Both the position numbers and the translations under genes were made by a program. The notes beneath the pieces are model-generated. The model was not told the origin of the DNA, did no database searches, and worked only from the letters and a program-made list of their open reading frames with translations. From Chitinophagaceae bacterium (lineage in GTDB: Bacteria; Bacteroidota; Bacteroidia; Chitinophagales; Chitinophagaceae), in NCBI GenBank assembly GCA_016720745.1, contig JADKKA010000018.1:1178001-1242000 (forward strand): a stretch of DNA of 64,000 nucleotides, read 5' to 3'. The stretch's first letter is position 1. The number at the start of each line of letters is the position of its first letter. Of the stretch, positions 18,288 to 26,121 are shown in pieces.

Positions 18288-19838
18288 TCAGGTATACCAT
18301 TCCTGTAAAAAAGCCAGTGCGTTTTGATAAAAAATCTGATCCAGTAATTGTGCCGGAGCAATGCTGTCGGATACCCTGAAATGCGCTTTGTTTTCAAATT
18401 CAGTTTCCCAAAATATAAATTGACTCAGCAGCAATTCTTTGAAATCAGACAATGCTGTAACATTCGGACAACTGTCCACCGGGTTAATCATGCCATCGAA
18501 ATCGGAGCCGATACAGATTTTACTCGCCATGAGTGATAAGTCAATGCCGTTTTGCCGGGCAATCACGAAAAGATGGAAGACCTGGTTCAGGAAATGCCGG
18601 GCATGAAAACGGTCGGTTTTCCTTCGGTCATTGGCTGTGTCAATATGCTCGGCTTTGAGTACAAATTCATCCCCTATAAATTTACGTTCGGTATCGCGGA
18701 ACCAGTCTTTCTCCAGCGGACTGATTACTTCAAAATCAAAAATTTCTTCGGTATACCCTTCGCCCATCATGCTTTCATCCGGGGAACCAAGGATGCGCTG
18801 ATCCATCGAAAGACCGATCATGCCACCGGATTGAATAATGGTCACCACATCATCGTCATACAAATTGATGCTGCAGGGGTTGAAGGAAGTACCATCCAGG
18901 TATCCATTGGGTTTCAGGTATTTCACCGGCAGGAAACCTTCTGCGGTACTTTTCGGACGACCCATCAGGTAACGGCAACGGTTATCGGAATGGATACCCG
19001 TTAGCCCTGCATGGGTACAAACCAATGGCCAGTGAGCACCATGCCAGCCAAGTCCATAAACGGTTCTTCTTGCAAACAGGCTCGTATGTTTGATATCACA
19101 AAGAATTTGTTTTTCCTGCATCCATTGTAATAGTTGCAGTCCTTCATTGGTCAGGCCATTGCCTTTTGGGAAAAATGGATCCTGTTTAAAAATCTGGATG
19201 CCAAAAGCATGATTGCAAAAATCATTTTGTTCCAGGTGGGCGATATTCATGGCAAAAATTCTGACGCCCCTGTTTTCGGTGAACTGCCTGAAATTGGCTT
19301 CAAAATCCGTCATGATCTGTGCCAGTGTACGACCGCTTCTTTTTCCGTAAAAAGCATGGGGGCCTTCTACATTGATAATAGCATGAATGGTATTGGTATC
19401 GGCTGCATTGTATTCATTAATATGATTGATCAGTTTTAATCTTTTGCCACCCTGGTTCAGGTGTTGTTCCAGGTGGTCCAGTTCTTCATTGAGGAGTTGA
19501 AAATAAATATCACCGGTGCCGATGGCATCGATCCGGTCATTGAAAATAAAACGGGTTTGTTCTTCATCGGCAATTTTCTGAATCAGTCCGTCATTCATCA
19601 TGGCGGCTTCGGGTGGATGGAGGGCGATTGCAATGAGATTTAGTCCCGCTTCGGCCATCTGGGTCAGGCTGGCCTGTGAATCCACCACATCATCAATCCC
19701 CTGGCATTTGAGTAAGCGAAGGATGATATCAGGATGGGCAAATACCAGGTGAATATGGTCCCAGGGCGTGGGCTTATCAGCCGGCCGGGCAAACTGCGAT
19801 TTGAGAGAGGGGTGAATGTGAAAGTCGAAGAAAGGCAT
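18288..19838 (-). CDS. membrane dipeptidase-like metallohydrolase (M19 / amidohydrolase fold)
   Basis: The 516-residue protein opens with FFDFHIHPS, the HxH metal-binding pair of TIM-barrel hydrolases. Further on it has IINVEGPHAF, CDIKHTS, VCTHAGLTG and the M19-type ICIGSDFDGM motif near the C-terminus. This set fits the renal/membrane dipeptidase family, which cleaves dipeptides with a two-zinc centre, though it is longer than classic members (about 400 residues). No signal peptide is seen, so a cytoplasmic site is likely. It is the first gene of a two-gene minus-strand unit with the frameshifted amidohydrolase 15 bp downstream. The pairing suggests a shared substrate, which cannot be named. 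Confidence 0.75.
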   Translation of the reverse strand: MPFFDFHIHPSLKSQFARPADKPTPWDHIHLVFAHPDIILRLLKCQGIDDVVDSQASLTQMAEAGLNLIAIALHPPEAAMMNDGLIQKIADEEQTRFIFNDRIDAIGTGDIYFQLLNEELDHLEQHLNQGGKRLKLINHINEYNAADTNTIHAIINVEGPHAFYGKRSGRTLAQIMTDFEANFRQFTENRGVRIFAMNIAHLEQNDFCNHAFGIQIFKQDPFFPKGNGLTNEGLQLLQWMQEKQILCDIKHTSLFARRTVYGLGWHGAHWPLVCTHAGLTGIHSDNRCRYLMGRPKSTAEGFLPVKYLKPNGYLDGTSFNPCSINLYDDDVVTIIQSGGMIGLSMDQRILGSPDESMMGEGYTEEIFDFEVISPLEKDWFRDTERKFIGDEFVLKAEHIDTANDRRKTDRFHARHFLNQVFHLFVIARQNGIDLSLMASKICIGSDFDGMINPVDSCPNVTALSDFKELLLSQFIFWETEFENKAHFRVSDSIAPAQLLDQIFYQNALAFLQEWYT

Positions 19839-19915
19839 GGGGTCATTTATTAGTTGATGAATGAAGCTCGTTTCTTTGAAAATGAAAAAGTGAAAAACGC
19901 TGTATAATATTTTAT

Positions 19916-21688
19916 TTAGTTCCCCGACATCCTGATATCCGGTTTTCCGCTGGTGATATTTTTTTCAGTCAGTTTAAAATAGTATAGTCCTTGTTCTTTG
20001 GAAAAAAATGTGGACTCTAAAATCTGAGGTGCAGCAGACGGGTTTGAATTTTCCGGTATTTTAATAATGGTTGGAGGGTTGCTTAATGGATAGACTGCAG
20101 AAGTTGTTTTTTGTGTTGTTAAACCAACGGAAGTTTCAATTACCAGAAACCCTCTGATCGCATTCCGGTTGGAGGGTGAAATGCCAACATGCTCAAAGGA
20201 TACTTTAAAGGCATTATTATGCGGAATAAACCTGATAATATTCTTCCCGTTAAAACTGAGGTTATAAACCTGGTCGGCAGCAGGGTATTCGATTACATTA
20301 TAATGCTGAATATTGTTGACCTCAAAAACCCTGGTGGTATGACCTGCCGTAGCTTCCAAAGCCAAAGGAGGGAGAGTGTATTCAAATGCAATGGCAAAAA
20401 GCCCTTTGATTGGCGGTTCGGCCCATGGTTTGAGTTTGGATCCGTCATCCATTTGGTTTCTCCAGAAAAAACGACGGGAGGCATCGCAAACCACATTCAG
20501 GTTATGTACTTTCTCATTGCTGCTGGTTTCGTTCCACCAGAGTTGTTCGGCAGGGTGTATTTCCGGATGGCAGCAATGCCCTTCGTCCCATATCCAGGGA
20601 CCATACACGGCAATTTTTTTACCAATCCTGTCTTCATTCATTTCAATCAGCTTTGATTTGTAACCGCCGGAGGGTCTGTATTTGTCTGCAATCTCTGCTT
20701 CAAGTGTTGTAAATGAACCGGAGGGGCATCCTGATTCGCCGGATATTGACAAACTGCCATAGTATTGTGATTTCATCAAGGTAGTATACTCCGGGCCATG
20801 GGCCTCCGTTAGCAGCTGAGTAAATGCGGGATCCGGTTTGATATCAATATTCGCATCAAAGTCTTCAAAAGTGCCCTCAATATGTACCTGGTGTACCCTC
20901 GTAATTTCTCCGGTCAGCGTTCTTTTGAAGTAAGGTGTTGACCGGTGATCACGCTGGTTTTTCTGGAGGTACCAGAAATTCAGGTTATCCGGTATCAGCA
21001 GATTATTGGACGCACGTTCAAAACAGGCAGAGCCCAGTTCTTCAATACCTCTGAAATCATTTCCAATAATACCTAATTGCGTAGTCATGGCTCTCTCCCA
21101 AAGTGATCGGCCTTCCGGTGTTTGAATTCCCAGCTGATTGATACTGGTATTCGGGCCATTCACTGCCAGTACACTGGGTGTGGTTGGTAATGGAGCTTCA
21201 ATGGGAGGAGAAACTACAGCAACTGTATTGGGTGGTCCGGGATTGGCTTTTTTACGTTCCCAATGTCCCGGAATAAATTGTCCGTTAACCATGGCATTTC
21301 TGGCCCATACATAGATATTATCTCTCGTAGCGCTGAAAACAACCAGGTACGATAATTTTTTACTGAATTGAAGGGTACTCAGATCCGCCACATCTTCGAG
21401 TAAGTCAACCGCTATACCATACCCTTTTCCCTGGCTGGCATGTTCATAGAGGTAAGCAACCAGTCCATCAGGTACACGAATGGAAGCAGCCTGATCATTA
21501 AAGTCAGTTAGCAGGTATTCGCCGGGTCCAAATGATTTACTGGCACCGCTGAAATTGCTATTTTCAAAAAGTACTACCAGTTTTTTCTGAATAACTACTC
21601 CTTCTGCCCTTGTTACCCTGACAGGTTTTTGGCTGAATACCTGGAATGAGGAGACCAGGAGAATAGCCATTACAAATGACTTTTTCAT
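19916..21688 (-). CDS. secreted protein with beta/gamma-crystallin-like domain
   Basis: The 590-residue protein has a signal peptide (MAILLVSSFQVFSQ). Residues about 38-105 resemble a beta/gamma-crystallin unit: LVVLFENSNFSGASKSFGPG, then YLLTDFNDQAASIRVPDGL and a second YEHASQGKGYG strand. In microbes such domains often bind calcium. A proline-rich linker near residues 145-175 leads to a large domain I do not recognise, with motifs GPWIWDEGHCCHPEIHPAEQ and FEDFDANIDIKPD. The His/Cys/Glu-rich motif could be a metal or catalytic site, but this is inference. No T9SS sorting domain is visible at the C-terminus. Confidence 0.6.
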   Translation of the reverse strand: MKKSFVMAILLVSSFQVFSQKPVRVTRAEGVVIQKKLVVLFENSNFSGASKSFGPGEYLLTDFNDQAASIRVPDGLVAYLYEHASQGKGYGIAVDLLEDVADLSTLQFSKKLSYLVVFSATRDNIYVWARNAMVNGQFIPGHWERKKANPGPPNTVAVVSPPIEAPLPTTPSVLAVNGPNTSINQLGIQTPEGRSLWERAMTTQLGIIGNDFRGIEELGSACFERASNNLLIPDNLNFWYLQKNQRDHRSTPYFKRTLTGEITRVHQVHIEGTFEDFDANIDIKPDPAFTQLLTEAHGPEYTTLMKSQYYGSLSISGESGCPSGSFTTLEAEIADKYRPSGGYKSKLIEMNEDRIGKKIAVYGPWIWDEGHCCHPEIHPAEQLWWNETSSNEKVHNLNVVCDASRRFFWRNQMDDGSKLKPWAEPPIKGLFAIAFEYTLPPLALEATAGHTTRVFEVNNIQHYNVIEYPAADQVYNLSFNGKNIIRFIPHNNAFKVSFEHVGISPSNRNAIRGFLVIETSVGLTTQKTTSAVYPLSNPPTIIKIPENSNPSAAPQILESTFFSKEQGLYYFKLTEKNITSGKPDIRMSGN

Positions 21689-22135
21689 GCGTGCAATTTG
21701 AGATGAAAAAATATTGTTTCTGTCGTTTACTAGTGTGCGGAAATCGGTGGGTCAACCAGGGGGCGTGTAAATAATGCCATTAAAGATGGGGAAAATAAAG
21801 GAGAAGACAAATACCACTAAGCGGGATATTTTGATAGGTTCAGGTATGAATCCATTTTTTAATCTGGTATAGGGAGGCAAGTATCAATGGAAAATCAGCA
21901 GATAGAGAGAAATCCGGGAAATTAGTTAAAACTTACAGCGCATACCTTTATTGCAGTATCCGGCCTTACCGGAGATTTTTCTTTGCTGCCATGCTTTGTA
22001 AATGCTGTTGAACTATAATAAAAAATGGGCAAAGGCCATCCGGCTTTACCCATCTCTGGTTATACAAAATGCTCAGGCATGTAATCTGGCGATGAATACA
22101 GAAATTTTATCTTACAAGTATTTCCGGAATACTAC
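21689..22135. other. 447-bp intergenic region
   Basis: No open reading frame of note, tRNA or repeat array was found. The only recognisable element is the minus-strand terminator hairpin at 22020-22053, which serves the gene at 22136. Confidence 0.5.
22020..22053 (-). terminator. intrinsic terminator for the gene at 22136
   Basis: On the minus strand, ATGGGTAAAG-CC pairs with GG-CTTTGCCCAT around GGAT, with one bulged base and one G-T pair. A run of six T follows. It lies about 85 bp after the stop codon of the upstream minus-strand gene. Confidence 0.75.
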
Positions 22136-22633
22136 TCACGCACACAATTCCACCTTAAACGCCAAACTGAAATAACTGTAGAAATTATCCTTGCGCTGGC
22201 TGGTATCGCTGCTCCATTCCTGCCCAAATACAAATGGTTTACGGGCATGACTGGCAGCTTCTCCGATTCCAATGATTCCTTTTTCTGTTTGCAGCCGGAA
22301 CGCATAGTGCCCGTTTTGTTGCAGATTTACAGGATCCAGTTCAAAGCGCAACCAGCGGGATTCATCATTTCTTTCAATCTCCAGGGTGCTTTTTCCAAGC
22401 GAAGGACCCCATACATGGGTTACAGGGTCAAATTCATGCAGGGTTAACTCAACCGCACCCGGCTGGGTAACAGCTGATGAATAAACCTGGATATTGTTAA
22501 GCTGGCCATCTGCCGGACAGGAAAAAGTCTGACCGGCCAAACGGTCGTTGGCATCATGAGATAAGTGTCCGATCCATAAAGTAGTGTTATTCTCAGTCTG
22601 ACTGAGCACAGGACGGGAAAGCATGGTTTTCAT
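22136..22633 (-). CDS. hypothetical protein, probable beta-sandwich
   Basis: I do not recognise this 165-residue protein. It has no signal peptide. It contains alternating strand segments (QTFSCPADGQLNNIQVYSS, VELTLHEFD, RWLRFELDPVNLQQNGHYAF) resembling a jelly-roll carbohydrate-binding or DUF4082-like sandwich domain. The ending SYFSLAFKVELCA looks like a final strand. It stands alone on the minus strand with a clear terminator downstream and a 438-bp gap upstream, so it is probably a single-gene unit. Confidence 0.55.
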   Translation of the reverse strand: MKTMLSRPVLSQTENNTTLWIGHLSHDANDRLAGQTFSCPADGQLNNIQVYSSAVTQPGAVELTLHEFDPVTHVWGPSLGKSTLEIERNDESRWLRFELDPVNLQQNGHYAFRLQTEKGIIGIGEAASHARKPFVFGQEWSSDTSQRKDNFYSYFSLAFKVELCA

Positions 22634-23071
22634 AAGGTTGTTTTTTAAGTGTTACACAGGACGGAAACCAGTGAGATAGCTGGTATTTTCTAATAACACT
22701 GCAAATTGTTTCCATATTGTATCCTTACATATGATTATACTCAGTCCCGGGATTATTTAACAGGGAAATGCGGATTTCCCCGGATAATTACTAGGGATTT
22801 TGCTTAAATTCACAAAGCCCCCGGGCAAAATATTTATGTGGATAAACCGGTTTTTGGGGTGGATAGAAGGTGCGTAAAGAAAAACTCTTAAAAAATAGAT
22901 ACCGTATCAGTTCGCCACTTTAAATTCGCCATCCTGATCGGACGGAAACATTCCACTAACATAGAAATAATCATTTCTTAAGACGGACGGAAGAAGCGCC
23001 CAGGGGCAGCTGCCTGCCAAACGGGTAGTTGAAAACTGATGGTTTAACTTATTATCGCTATAGCAAAGAAC
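22634..23071. other. 438-bp intergenic region upstream of dnaB
   Basis: No gene or tRNA was seen. A perfect hairpin lies at 22763-22780 (GGGAAAT, loop GCGG, ATTTCCC) without a T-run. The words CGGACGGAA recur near 22938 and 22984. The region presumably holds the divergent promoters of dnaB and the minus-strand gene, but no good TAnnTTTG match stands out. Confidence 0.4.
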
Positions 23072-24646
23072 ATGGACCTCTCGAACCTGAATAAAGACCG
23101 CGCTTCAAAGCAAAGAAGAAAATCAACCCCTGACCTCGGCAGTATGGTATTTGGGAAAGTGCCCCCCCAGGCCAAAGACCTGGAAGAGGCTGTTCTGGGT
23201 GCGATCATGCTGGAAAAAAGTGCCTTTGATACCGTGGTGGAAATCCTGAAACCCGAGTGTTTTTATGTGGAGGCCCATCAGCGTATTTACCGGGCCATGC
23301 AGGGGCTGAGTAATAAAAGCCAACCTATCGATATCCTGACAGTAGCAGAAGAACTTCGTTTCCGGGAAGAGCTGGAAATGGTTGGCGGCGCTTATTACGT
23401 GACCAAACTGACCAATGCTGTTGTTTCCTCTGCCAATATCGAAACACACTCCAGGATCATCCTTCAAAAATTCATCCAGCGTGAACTGATCCGCATCAGC
23501 GGGGAAATTATCGGGGATGCTTACGAGGATTCTACTGATGTATTTGACCTGCTTGATGATGCAGAAACAAAGCTGTTCGAAATCACCAATAATCACCTTC
23601 GCAAGAATTTTGATACCATCGATTCCGTACTGGTAAAAACCATTCAGCGGATCGAAGACCTGCGTCATAAAAACGAAGATGTAACCGGGGTACCCAGTGG
23701 TTTTCCTTCCTTGGACCGGGTTACATACGGCTGGCAGCCAACCGACTTAATTATCCTGGCAGCCCGACCTGCCGTGGGTAAAACCGCTTTTGCACTGAAC
23801 CTGGCACGTAATGCGGCCATGAATGCGGCCAAGCCCACCGGGGTAGCCCTGTTCTCCTTAGAGATGAGTGCCGGTCAGCTGGTTCAAAGGATTCTGGCAG
23901 CAGAAAGTGAAATCTGGCTGGAGAAAATTGCCCGCGGTAAACTGGAAGAACATGAAATGAAACAGCTCTATGCCCGCGGTATCCAGCGACTGGCACAGGC
24001 ACCACTGTTCATTGATGATACACCGGCCCTGAACATTTTTGAATTGCGTGCGAAATGCCGTCGTTTAAAAAACAAACATAATATCGGACTGATCATTATC
24101 GACTACCTGCAGCTGATGAGTGGTACCGGAGAAAACCGGAACAGTAACCGTGAACAGGAAATCAGTAATATCTCCCGTAACCTGAAAGGACTGGCCAAAG
24201 AATTAAGTGTGCCCATCATCGCCCTCTCCCAGTTGAGCCGGGCCGTGGAAACAAGAAGTGCCGGTAAAGACGGAAATAAAATGCCCCAGCTGAGTGACCT
24301 CCGTGAATCCGGAGCGATTGAGCAGGATGCGGACATGGTAATGTTCCTTTATCGTCCCGAATACTACGATATCACCAGCAATGAAATGGGAGAAAGCAAT
24401 AAAGGGGAAACCCATGTACGTATTGCCAAACACCGGAATGGTTCCCTCGAGAATATCAAACTCAAAGCCCTGCTTCATATTCAGAAATTCGTGGAAGATG
24501 ATGGCAGTGGCGGATTTGGACCCGGACTCCCCGGCAACTGGAAACCTGTGAGTGATAATGACGGAGAAGGGGGTGGGGCACGTGTGTTCATCCAAACCGG
24601 CAGTAAGATGAATGATTTGCCGGATGATGAGGATACACCTTTCTGA
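23072..24646 (+). CDS. dnaB: replicative DNA helicase DnaB
   Basis: The 524-residue hexameric helicase unwinds DNA at the replication fork. The N-terminal domain starts at about residue 30 with PPQAKDLEEAVLGAIML. The RecA-like motor has the Walker A segment AARPAVGKTAFAL, then LFSLEMSAGQL, the Walker B IIIDYLQLM, ALSQLSRAVE and LRESGAIEQDADMVMFLYRPEYY, all classic DnaB blocks. It ends in a glycine/acidic tail typical of Bacteroidota. There is no intein and the length is normal. It is followed by a terminator and then rsmE on the same strand. Confidence 0.97.
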   Translation: MDLSNLNKDRASKQRRKSTPDLGSMVFGKVPPQAKDLEEAVLGAIMLEKSAFDTVVEILKPECFYVEAHQRIYRAMQGLSNKSQPIDILTVAEELRFREELEMVGGAYYVTKLTNAVVSSANIETHSRIILQKFIQRELIRISGEIIGDAYEDSTDVFDLLDDAETKLFEITNNHLRKNFDTIDSVLVKTIQRIEDLRHKNEDVTGVPSGFPSLDRVTYGWQPTDLIILAARPAVGKTAFALNLARNAAMNAAKPTGVALFSLEMSAGQLVQRILAAESEIWLEKIARGKLEEHEMKQLYARGIQRLAQAPLFIDDTPALNIFELRAKCRRLKNKHNIGLIIIDYLQLMSGTGENRNSNREQEISNISRNLKGLAKELSVPIIALSQLSRAVETRSAGKDGNKMPQLSDLRESGAIEQDADMVMFLYRPEYYDITSNEMGESNKGETHVRIAKHRNGSLENIKLKALLHIQKFVEDDGSGGFGPGLPGNWKPVSDNDGEGGGARVFIQTGSKMNDLPDDEDTPF

Positions 24647-24672
24647 TAAGTGATGTTATTTTGCAGTATGTC

Positions 24673-24706
24673 ATGCCGGGCCTGACCTCCCGGACCGGCA
24701 TCTTTT
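24673..24706 (+). terminator. terminator between dnaB and rsmE
   Basis: ATGCCGG at 24673-24679 pairs perfectly with CCGGCAT at 24695-24701, and CTTTT follows. It sits between the dnaB stop and the rsmE start 14 bp later. Confidence 0.6.
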
Positions 24707-24719
24707 ATAAATAGTATCG

Positions 24720-25441
24720 ATGGCACTTCCTTTTTTTTATATCGCAAACTATGATGAACAGCCGGTGATTGAACTGGAGGAAGAAGCTGCCCGCCATATC
24801 GTACAGGTATTGCGGATGAAAGAAGGCGATCAGCTGCATCTCACCAACGGAAAAGGGATTTTAATACTTGCTGAAATTTCGGCCACAGAAAAAAAGTATT
24901 GTGCCGTAAGAGTACTCGAAACCTCCACACAACCAGCACCGGAAAGAAAAGTCAGTATTGCTATTTCTCTGGTTAAAAATCCAAGTCGTTTTGAATGGTT
25001 CCTGGAGAAAGCCACTGAAATAGGCGTCAGTGAAATCATTCCGCTGATTTGCTCCCGCACCGAAAAAGAAAAATTCCGCCACGATCGCCTGAATGCCATT
25101 TGCATCAGCGCCATGCTGCAAAGCCAGCAGGTTTGGTTACCGGTTTTACATGAGCCGGTGAAGTTTGAGAATATGGGAAAGTGGAAGTCAGAAAATGGAA
25201 TCAACCTGATCGCCCATTGTGAGGAAGGCGTTAAATCAGGACTACAGCATTTACACATTTCCACATCTCCACATTCCCACATTTCCATTCCCTCATTTGC
25301 ATCGGCCCCGAAGGTGATTTTACCCCTGATGAAATTGCTCAGGCCTTAAAGGAAGGATTCCAACCTGTTACACTGGGTAATACCCGTTTAAGAACAGAGA
25401 CGGCAGGAATCGTAGCAGCCAGTCTGCTCGTGAATGCCTGA
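24720..25441 (+). pseudogene. rsmE: 16S rRNA m3U1498 methyltransferase RsmE, frame broken in an 8-bp tandem repeat
   Basis: The N-terminal PUA-like part (HIVQVLRMKEGDQL) and the start of the SPOUT methyltransferase part (SLVKNPSRFEWFLEKATEIG, then RTEKEK) are intact in the frame that begins at 24720 and ends at 25349. The essential C-terminal block ICIGPEGDFTPDEI and LGNTRLRTETAGIVAAS lies in a different frame and ends with TGA at 25439-25441. The change of frame coincides with a CCACATTT-type 8-bp tandem repeat at 25253-25284. Removing exactly one unit restores one continuous frame without a stop. The enzyme methylates U1498 of 16S rRNA. Either the gene is truly interrupted or phase-variable, or the repeat copy number is misassembled. 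Confidence 0.87.
25253..25292. repeat. 8-bp tandem repeat inside rsmE
   Basis: Units ACACATTT, CCACATCT, CCACATTC and CCACATTT lie end to end, followed by a degenerate CCATTCCC. The unit length is not a multiple of three, so any copy-number change shifts the rsmE frame. Confidence 0.8.
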
Positions 25442-26074
25442 TCAGATCAACCGGTAATCCTTTGCGAGTTTGAGTAAATGCTGTGTAGTATTGGCATTCA
25501 GTTTCTGCATCAGGTTCTTCCGGTGTGTTTCAATCGTATAATGGCTGAGAAATAATTTGTCAGCAATCTGCGGACCGGTGAGGCCCTCATATAATAATTC
25601 CAGTATTTCTTTTTCGCGTCGGGTCAGCACCGGTACTTTATTCATTGCATCTTTCAGAGAATGAAACTGCTCCAGTATTTTCTGGTTAGCGGCCTGGCTC
25701 AGGAAGATTTTACCGTTCATTACTTCATCAATAGCGCGGATCAGTTCATCTCTTTCCATATTTTTCAGCAGATATCCATTACCTCCATTCGCCAATAGTT
25801 GAGTAATGATACCGGCCTCATTGGTGGAAGTAAGTCCTATGATTTTAACTGCTTTATTTTTCTGCCGGATGATTTTGCAAAGCTCCAGTCCATCCATATC
25901 CGGTAAACTGATATCCAGTAAAATGATATCCGCCGTTTCCTTTTCCAGAAAGCTGATGGCTTCCGCTGCATTCTTGCAAATCCCGGTTACCTGCAAATAG
26001 TTCAGGTCAACAAGCATCCGGGAAATACCTTCTCCCACCAGCGGATGATCATCTATAATAAGCAGGGATAACAT
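25442..26074 (-). CDS. NarL/LuxR-type response regulator
   Basis: The 210-residue protein has an N-terminal receiver domain with acidic residues D8 and D9 and phospho-acceptor D54 (IILLDISLPDMDG). The C-terminal helix-turn-helix of LuxR type follows (LTRREKEILELLYEGLTGPQIADKLFLSHYTIETHRKNL). It should bind DNA after phosphorylation. The cognate kinase is almost certainly the histidine kinase encoded 47 bp upstream on the same strand. The stop codon directly adjoins that of the converging rsmE, with no space for a separate terminator. Confidence 0.92.
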   Translation of the reverse strand: MLSLLIIDDHPLVGEGISRMLVDLNYLQVTGICKNAAEAISFLEKETADIILLDISLPDMDGLELCKIIRQKNKAVKIIGLTSTNEAGIITQLLANGGNGYLLKNMERDELIRAIDEVMNGKIFLSQAANQKILEQFHSLKDAMNKVPVLTRREKEILELLYEGLTGPQIADKLFLSHYTIETHRKNLMQKLNANTTQHLLKLAKDYRLI

Positions 26075-26121
26075 ATTTAATTATAATTACAGCCTAAAAT
26101 ACAAATCAGTGATTATAAAAA

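Noticed and set aside
22763..22780. Terminator or riboswitch upstream of dnaB
   Set aside because: The hairpin is perfect but short, has no T-run and no conserved riboswitch pattern that I can recognise.
24830..25288. Minus-strand frame opposite rsmE
   Set aside because: It is the shadow of the rsmE coding strand, and the forward frame carries the RsmE motifs.
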